From Thalassotalea_E sp964620605 (lineage in GTDB: Bacteria; Pseudomonadota; Gammaproteobacteria; Enterobacterales; Alteromonadaceae): 64,000 nucleotides of DNA. Shown here in pieces: positions 59,598 to 64,000 of this stretch. Numbering within the stretch: the stretch's first letter is position 1; every line of letters starts with the position of its first letter. The notes beneath the pieces are model-generated. The model was not told the origin of the DNA, ran no database searches, and was given only the letters and a program-made list of their open reading frames with translations. The stretch covers positions 14,415 through 78,414 of the forward strand of contig CAZUHQ010000006.1 of the NCBI GenBank assembly GCA_964620605.1, given 5' to 3'. Position numbers and translations under genes: made by a program.

Positions 59598-60773
59598 TTA
59601 ATGCGCTGGCAGTTTCACCAATAAAGAGAAACCTTGGTTATTTTGCGAATACTTTAACTGGCCGCCAATATTTTCTACCCTTTCGCTCATGCCGTTAATG
59701 CCATTGCCTAGTATTATTTGCGCAGCTTGTTTGTGACTTTTGCCGCCATTATCGCTGATTTCTAACGTTATCATTTCATTACTTTGCCAGAGTCGGACAG
59801 CAAAAATACTGGCCGAAGAGTGTTTCAAGGTATTGGTTAATGCTTCCTGAACACAGCGAAATAACACTTCTACCTGAGCAGAATCCAATAATGACTCATC
59901 CAGTTCTATCGCCAGTTTGACATTTACACCTGGAATATCCTGAGTAAGCTCCTGTAATGCTGTCATTAAATCCAGCGAGCTGGATGAACGAATCTCGGAA
60001 ACCGTCGCCCTGACATCTGTCATTAACGCACTGGCAATGTCTTTTGCCTGAGAGACATGGGCTTTAACAGCCTGGCCATCAACATGCCCTGCAACTTCCA
60101 ATTGTAAACTCAACGCCGTTAACTGATGTCCAACAGTGTCATGTAAATCTCGAGAAATTCTCAGTCTTTCTTCACTTTTTACCGCGGCACTGAGTAAACA
60201 CTGCGTCGCTTTTAATTCTCGCAGCAGGTTTTTCGACGCTTCTTTTGCCTGACGTTCACTGATAAATCTGTGGCTGGTCAATAAAGCAAACAGGTTAAAC
60301 ATCACCAGCAAGATAGTCTCTATCCAGGTTTCAGCGATGCCATTGATGCCATTATCCAGCAGCCCACCGAACATAGGAAAAACCAGCGCGTAGGCTAATG
60401 CATATTGCATCTTCACCAGTCCAGGCAATAATGACACTAGAATAATCACTAAAATCGCGACGTAGCCGTAGTGAAATAACAAGGCTAACCCAATCACGAC
60501 AAGCGTTGCGACACTGATGGCCAAAAGCTTCTGCCGATCTGAGATTTTTAGTGTTAGCTCTCCATTAACCGTAATAAAGCACAGGATAAAAGTAGTAAAT
60601 AGCAACAACGCCAAAACTAAATTCGCCGTATTCATTACCGGCATCGGCACCACAGGATGCAACCATCCGTAAAAAGTTAGCAGTATCACACCAAGCCAGG
60701 TAACGATACCAAGATAGATGTCTGCTCCTTGCATGATAAAATACCCCATTATCCCGCTTGCCCTGTTATTCAT
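59598..60773 (-). CDS. DesK/NarX-type sensor histidine kinase
   Basis: About 391 residues. Five to six transmembrane helices (about 15-170) with almost no periplasmic domain, as in DesK-like sensors of membrane state. The HisKA_3 phosphorylation site is LRISRDLHDTVGHQLTALSL, and the ATPase core has LFRCVQEALTNTLKHSSAS and LEISDNGG, then GNGINGMSERV. It pairs with the NarL-type regulator downstream. A TTG two codons before the ATG at 60773 could also serve as start. The promoter region holds the paired palindromes at 60801-60856. Confidence 0.9.
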   Translation of the reverse strand: MNNRASGIMGYFIMQGADIYLGIVTWLGVILLTFYGWLHPVVPMPVMNTANLVLALLLFTTFILCFITVNGELTLKISDRQKLLAISVATLVVIGLALLFHYGYVAILVIILVSLLPGLVKMQYALAYALVFPMFGGLLDNGINGIAETWIETILLVMFNLFALLTSHRFISERQAKEASKNLLRELKATQCLLSAAVKSEERLRISRDLHDTVGHQLTALSLQLEVAGHVDGQAVKAHVSQAKDIASALMTDVRATVSEIRSSSSLDLMTALQELTQDIPGVNVKLAIELDESLLDSAQVEVLFRCVQEALTNTLKHSSASIFAVRLWQSNEMITLEISDNGGKSHKQAAQIILGNGINGMSERVENIGGQLKYSQNNQGFSLLVKLPAH

Positions 60774-60800
60774 TTTCAACCCAATCCGTTTACTGCATAA

Positions 60801-60856
60801 GTGACAAATGTCACGAAAATATTCTCCAGCTTAATGAATTTCGTGACATTTGACAC
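60801..60856. promoter_or_regulatory. Double palindromic operator between kinase-regulator operon and MipA gene
   Basis: Two 18-bp arms in inverted orientation, GTGACAAATGTCACGAAA (60801-60818) and the complement of GTGTCAAATGTCACGAAA (60839-60856), differ at one position and are separated by 20 bp. The left arm contains the perfect 14-bp palindrome GTGACAAATGTCAC; the right contains the same with one mismatch. The palindrome centres are 42 bp apart, four helical turns. It is suited to two cooperating dimers on one face of the DNA. Confidence 0.75.
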
Positions 60857-60918
60857 CTGCGAACCGGCAAAACATTCAATATCATTTTGTGAATAAATAT
60901 TGCAAGCAGGTAAATCCT

Positions 60919-61758
60919 ATGAACTTTAAGCGAAACCTTATATTAACTTTTGAACTGTTGGCACTAGCAGTTATTTTTCAGGTGATCGTCAGCCTGTTTA
61001 CTTTATCTATCGTATTTAATGCCAATGCAGAACAATACCCGGCTCCAGAGTCAAGCACAGGCTGGCAAGTAGCACTTGGTGGTGCCGCCTTTGCCGTCAG
61101 TCAGCCGTGGCGTAACATAAATAATCAATTGGCAGTCGTCCCTTATGTCGATGCCAAATATGGTCGCTGGTCATTTGGCGTCAATCATCTGGTAGCGTAT
61201 CAATTCTATCGCAGCGAAAATTTTTCAACATCGCTTGCCCTTACAGTGCGCAATACCGGTTACCGTAGCGACACCTCTATTTTCAGAAAAAAATCTAAGC
61301 ACCGGGTATTTACAGACTATCATTCTCCCGATGTCGAAGTTGCAGGACAATTTAACCTCAGCTGGCACTGGTTAAACTTCACTGTTGATCAAGACATTTC
61401 GGATCAATCAAGGAGTCATTTGGCATCGCTTGGCCTCAATATTCCGGTTTACGATGATCAACGAGGTTTTAAAATAACGGCAACCACCGCCATTGACTGG
61501 CTAAGCAAAGATTATGTGAATTATTATTACGGTGTCGATAGTAAACAAACCAATATCACAGTCGGACGCCATTATTATCAAACAAAAAGTGCCATTAATA
61601 CCCGTTTTGCGATAAAAGCCGTTTATCCTTTGCAGTCAAAATGGCTGCTGGTCAGCCAACTGGAATATACAAAATTAGCGGATGAAATCACCGCCAGCCC
61701 ACTGATAGGCCAGGATTACTCAGCCAGCATGATGTTGTCCGCCATTTATCGATTTTAG
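60919..61758 (+). CDS. MipA/OmpV family outer membrane protein
   Basis: About 279 residues from the ATG at 60919. The open frame begins earlier, inside the operator, and lacks a ribosome site, whereas GCAGGTAAATCC precedes this ATG. A long N-terminal hydrophobic stretch (LLALAVIFQVIVSLFTLSIV) ends near NANAEQ as a signal peptide. Alternating beta-strand pattern follows: WQVALGGAAFAVSQPW, VVPYVDAKYGRWSFGV, VNYYYGVDSKQ with the family's YYGV, and a final aromatic residue (AIYRF) as in outer-membrane barrels. The family interacts with peptidoglycan enzymes or acts as a porin. It faces the two-component operon across the double palindrome. Confidence 0.85.
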   Translation: MNFKRNLILTFELLALAVIFQVIVSLFTLSIVFNANAEQYPAPESSTGWQVALGGAAFAVSQPWRNINNQLAVVPYVDAKYGRWSFGVNHLVAYQFYRSENFSTSLALTVRNTGYRSDTSIFRKKSKHRVFTDYHSPDVEVAGQFNLSWHWLNFTVDQDISDQSRSHLASLGLNIPVYDDQRGFKITATTAIDWLSKDYVNYYYGVDSKQTNITVGRHYYQTKSAINTRFAIKAVYPLQSKWLLVSQLEYTKLADEITASPLIGQDYSASMMLSAIYRF

Positions 61759-61965
61759 CAGCTGAAACCAGAGTAACAACTATGCCTTATTCTCTTAATC
61801 ACAAACAGATCAAGTGGCATTTTTGGTTATTTATTAACAATAACAGTGGCGATAACTAGCTGAAGTTGTTTAAAATAATCGCAATAAGTTTTGCCTTGGT
61901 AAAATTTATATTGCTCTCAATCTAACTCCGTTAGTTTAGGAATAAAAAAGAATAAGGATCTATTG

Positions 61966-62766
61966 ATGAAAACACTATTTAAAACAGTTAGCCTCTCTCT
62001 GGCAATCGCTCTATCGACAACCGCATGTATGAGTACTTCCCCTTCTATGGGCGGCTCTTCCGGCAATACCGTTTCCGGCGGCGCTGCTGGCGGCAATGCG
62101 TCAGAACAAAACACAGCGCTGGAAAAATGTGATCAAACATTAGGCACATTATCCATATTTGAGGATAGAAGAGATAACTGGTGGTATCGCTACGAATCAG
62201 CGTTTCCAAAACTTGGCAGTACAGTTCCTGTATTAAGAACCATGATCCAACAATCAAATTGTTTTGTGTTAGTTGAAAGAGGCCAGGCATTAGCCGCAGT
62301 TAATCGTGAACGCGAATTAATGAATTCAGGCGAACTACGCGATAACAGTAATTTTCATAAAGGACAAATGGTTGCAGCAGATTACACTATGCAGCCATCT
62401 ATTCAGTTTAGCGAAAAAAACACGGGTGGCATTGGCGGTTTAGTTGGCGGCTGGGCAGGATTATTAATAGGCGGTGCTAAAAGTAACGAAGCTGCGACCA
62501 CACTATTATTGATCGATAATCGCTCCGGGGTACAAGTGTCATCATCGGTAGGTAATGCCAAAAACTGGGACTTTGATGCCTTTGGTCTTGGCTTTTTTGG
62601 TGCTTTAGTCGGTGTTGGCGGCTACAGTGATACACCAGAAGGGAAAGTGTTAACCGCTGCATTTGCTGATTCTTATAACCACATGGTAACAGCATTACGC
62701 AATTATAAAGCCCAGCAAGTTGAAGGCGGCTTAGGTAAAGGTGGTAAATTGACCGTAGGCAGTTAA
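61966..62766 (+). CDS. CsgG/HfaB-type lipoprotein
   Basis: 266 residues. A lipoprotein signal KTVSLSLAIALSTTACMST places the lipidated cysteine near residue 21, followed by a Gly/Ser-rich spacer. The CsgG-like core has RTMIQQSNCFVLVERGQALA, YTMQPSIQFSEKNTGGIGG, LLLIDNRSGVQVSSSVG and AFADSYNHMVTALRNY. CsgG forms the curli secretion pore and HfaB a holdfast anchor complex, but this copy has no curli or holdfast genes around it, so its cargo is unknown. AAGGA lies 7 bases before the ATG at 61966. A terminator follows. Confidence 0.82.
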   Translation: MKTLFKTVSLSLAIALSTTACMSTSPSMGGSSGNTVSGGAAGGNASEQNTALEKCDQTLGTLSIFEDRRDNWWYRYESAFPKLGSTVPVLRTMIQQSNCFVLVERGQALAAVNRERELMNSGELRDNSNFHKGQMVAADYTMQPSIQFSEKNTGGIGGLVGGWAGLLIGGAKSNEAATTLLLIDNRSGVQVSSSVGNAKNWDFDAFGLGFFGALVGVGGYSDTPEGKVLTAAFADSYNHMVTALRNYKAQQVEGGLGKGGKLTVGS

Positions 62767-62792
62767 TCCCCTAAATCAAACATCCCTAAAGT

Positions 62793-62821
62793 AAAAAATC
62801 CACTATAATGGTGGATTTTTT
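62793..62821 (+). terminator. Bidirectional terminator after the CsgG-like gene
   Basis: A stem AAAAATCCAC / GTGGATTTTT with a 7-nt loop is flanked by A and T runs on both sides. It lies between the convergent CsgG-like gene and the broken gene at 62833. Confidence 0.83.
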
Positions 62822-62832
62822 ATTGGTCTCAA

Positions 62833-63326
62833 TTAATTAATATCATCTAAACTGACAAAATCTGGCGCATTTAACACCCGGCAGGATCTCACTAACTGTT
62901 GCTCCATGCTGTTATTAGTGGTCAGCCAGCATTCGTCGTAAAACGAACAATAACACAGAGCAATTTCGGCATTATTTTCTGACGAGCGCAAATAACTGGC
63001 AATTTGTGCGCTGGCACCTAAACGTATTAACTGTATTCCTTTCCCTGCTGGCACTATGATACCGCTTAACACTTTATTTTCAGTAATATCCGGAACATTG
63101 CGCGGCTTACCACGCAAAAACACTTGTTCGCTGGTTGCCTGCTCAAAAAAATCAGACCAGTTGGTGATAACTTTACCGTTCAATTTCAGTAAAAACTCTT
63201 GATAATTGCCGGTTCGAGTTCAGCTTCCTCATGCATCACCTGAGTTTGAATAATAGCAACCACCACAGCGGCAACGGCGGTGATCATTGCTGTAATCGAC
63301 ACCCAGATCTCGAGTTTAAACTTCAT
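62833..63326 (-). pseudogene. Broken gene for a membrane-anchored conserved protein (deletion and frameshift)
   Basis: From an ATG at 63326 the reverse strand encodes MKFKLEIWVSITAMITAVAA and VVVAIIQTQVMHEEAELE, a single N-terminal helix, then PAIIKSFY and a stop at 63186. Shifting the frame by one base at that point continues sensibly as LKLNGKVITNWSDFFEQATS and on to IALCYCSFYDECWLTTN, ending at 62833. Intact relatives, as recalled, keep both halves in one frame with about 40 more residues between the helix and the PAI segment. One missing base and an internal deletion explain the present state. The 116-residue downstream frame alone would lack its membrane anchor. Function unknown. Confidence 0.75.
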
Positions 63327-63483
63327 CCCTCTAACCCTAACTTTAACCTAAATTATTGAAATAATTAGATGATATCAAAGTATTCTTCAGTGAAATAGCT
63401 AATATTAAATCAAGCGTTATCCATCACCATTGCTGTTCATCAGAAGCCTGCTACATTTAAAGTAACTGAGGAGAACGGCATTA

Positions 63484-64000
63484 ATGATAATAACAAAGGC
63501 CAAATTCGCATTATCTGGTTTGTTTATAACGGCAACCTTGGCTAGCTCTGTATTTGCCGGTCAGGAAAAAAAATCGATCAAAGATCTAAATATCGACGAG
63601 CTACTCAATCAAAGGGTTGCCTTACATCGCGAATCAGCAACCGCTTCCGGGGTCAATGAATCGATAATGAATGCGCCGGCAGCCATAGTAATATTGACCA
63701 AGGAAGATATCAGTCGGCGTGGCTATTTAACTGTTGAAGAGATGATGCATGCTTTATATGACGCAAGACAAGACCGCCAAATTGGAGTCATTATCTTAAC
63801 GGGTGAAGGAAGTAAGGCCTTTTGCTCCGGTGGGGATCAAAAGATTCGTGGAGATAGCGGATATGTTGATGATGATGGAATCGATAGACTTAATGTCTTA
63901 GATTTTCAAAAGCAAATAAGATCTTGCCCAAAACCTATCATTGCAATGGTTGCAGGTTATGCCATAGGAGGTGGCCATGTACTCCACGTTATGTGTGATT
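63484..64000 (+). CDS. In-frame chimera: TonB-dependent receptor N-terminus joined to MenB (naphthoate synthase), partial
   Basis: 172 residues run to the edge without a stop. The first about 85 are a TonB-dependent receptor: a signal peptide (KFALSGLFITATLASSVFAG), then IKDLNIDELLNQRVALHRES and NAPAAIVILTKEDISRRGYL, the start of the plug. From LTVEEMMHALYDARQD the sequence becomes 1,4-dihydroxy-2-naphthoyl-CoA synthase: IGVIILTGEGSKAFCSGGDQ, RLNVLDFQKQIRSCPKPIIA, then MVAGYAIGGGHVLHVMCD, all near-consensus MenB. A signal peptide on a crotonase makes no biological sense, so this is a recombination product, a degraded receptor or an assembly join. The junction lies near 63721-63750. Confidence 0.75.
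   Translation, partial: MIITKAKFALSGLFITATLASSVFAGQEKKSIKDLNIDELLNQRVALHRESATASGVNESIMNAPAAIVILTKEDISRRGYLTVEEMMHALYDARQDRQIGVIILTGEGSKAFCSGGDQKIRGDSGYVDDDGIDRLNVLDFQKQIRSCPKPIIAMVAGYAIGGGHVLHVMCD

Noticed and set aside
1..64000. CRISPR arrays, tRNA or rRNA genes, prophage genes, integrases
   Set aside because: None were seen on reading both strands; the only repeats found are the MITEs, the palindromic block and short tandem units.

Overview
The window looks like chromosomal DNA of a moderately AT-rich marine gammaproteobacterium in the Alteromonadales, most likely a Colwelliaceae relative such as Thalassotalea or Colwellia. That placement is inferred from gene order (yajQ-panE-thiI-pomBA-xseB-ispA-dxs; nrdR-ribD-ribE-ribBX with glyA), from a sodium-type PomAB flagellar motor, and from an Alteromonadales-style sugar receptor. 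No rRNA, tRNA, CRISPR array, prophage or intact insertion sequence was seen.

Layout. 1-9.9 kb: core genes (sodium symporter fragment, YajQ, PanE, ThiI, PomBA, XseB, IspA, Dxs). 10-17.2 kb: exported amidase, a 570-base palindrome-rich non-coding block, the riboflavin operon ending in a RibB with a degenerate RibA domain, NrdR and GlyA. 17.5-24.5 kb: an ECF sigma factor with a membrane partner, an ABC exporter, a peptidase-like hydrolase, PhzF, an EF-hand protein and a hemolysin III homologue. 24.4-28.9 kb: an ovothiol locus (OvoA, OvoB) with an unrecognised third gene. 28.9-30.8 kb: a TPR-GGDEF protein. 31.3-39.5 kb: a nine-gene cobalamin uptake and salvage operon behind a cobalamin riboswitch. 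39.6-49.6 kb: a decayed TonB receptor and a sugar oxidation cluster with a PAS-AraC regulator. 50-54.5 kb: a GlrK-QseG-GlrR system, divergent from a periplasmic EF-hand gene that carries a sigma-54 promoter and GlrR-like boxes. 54.5-60.8 kb: HD-GYP regulator, MHYT hybrid kinase and a NarL-type two-component pair. 60.8-64 kb: a MipA/OmpV protein behind a striking double palindrome, a CsgG-like lipoprotein, a broken membrane-anchored gene, and an in-frame chimera of a TonB receptor N-terminus with MenB running off the edge.

Regulation and mobility. Three copies of a 123-169 bp MITE-like element lie between genes, two with perfect 8-bp target duplications. Signal transduction is dense, with cyclic-di-GMP genes (YajQ, GGDEF, HD-GYP) spread through the window. 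Two genes (39.6-41.3 kb and 62.8-63.3 kb) show deletions plus frameshifts. With the chimera at the edge, this suggests either real gene decay or assembly faults worth checking.
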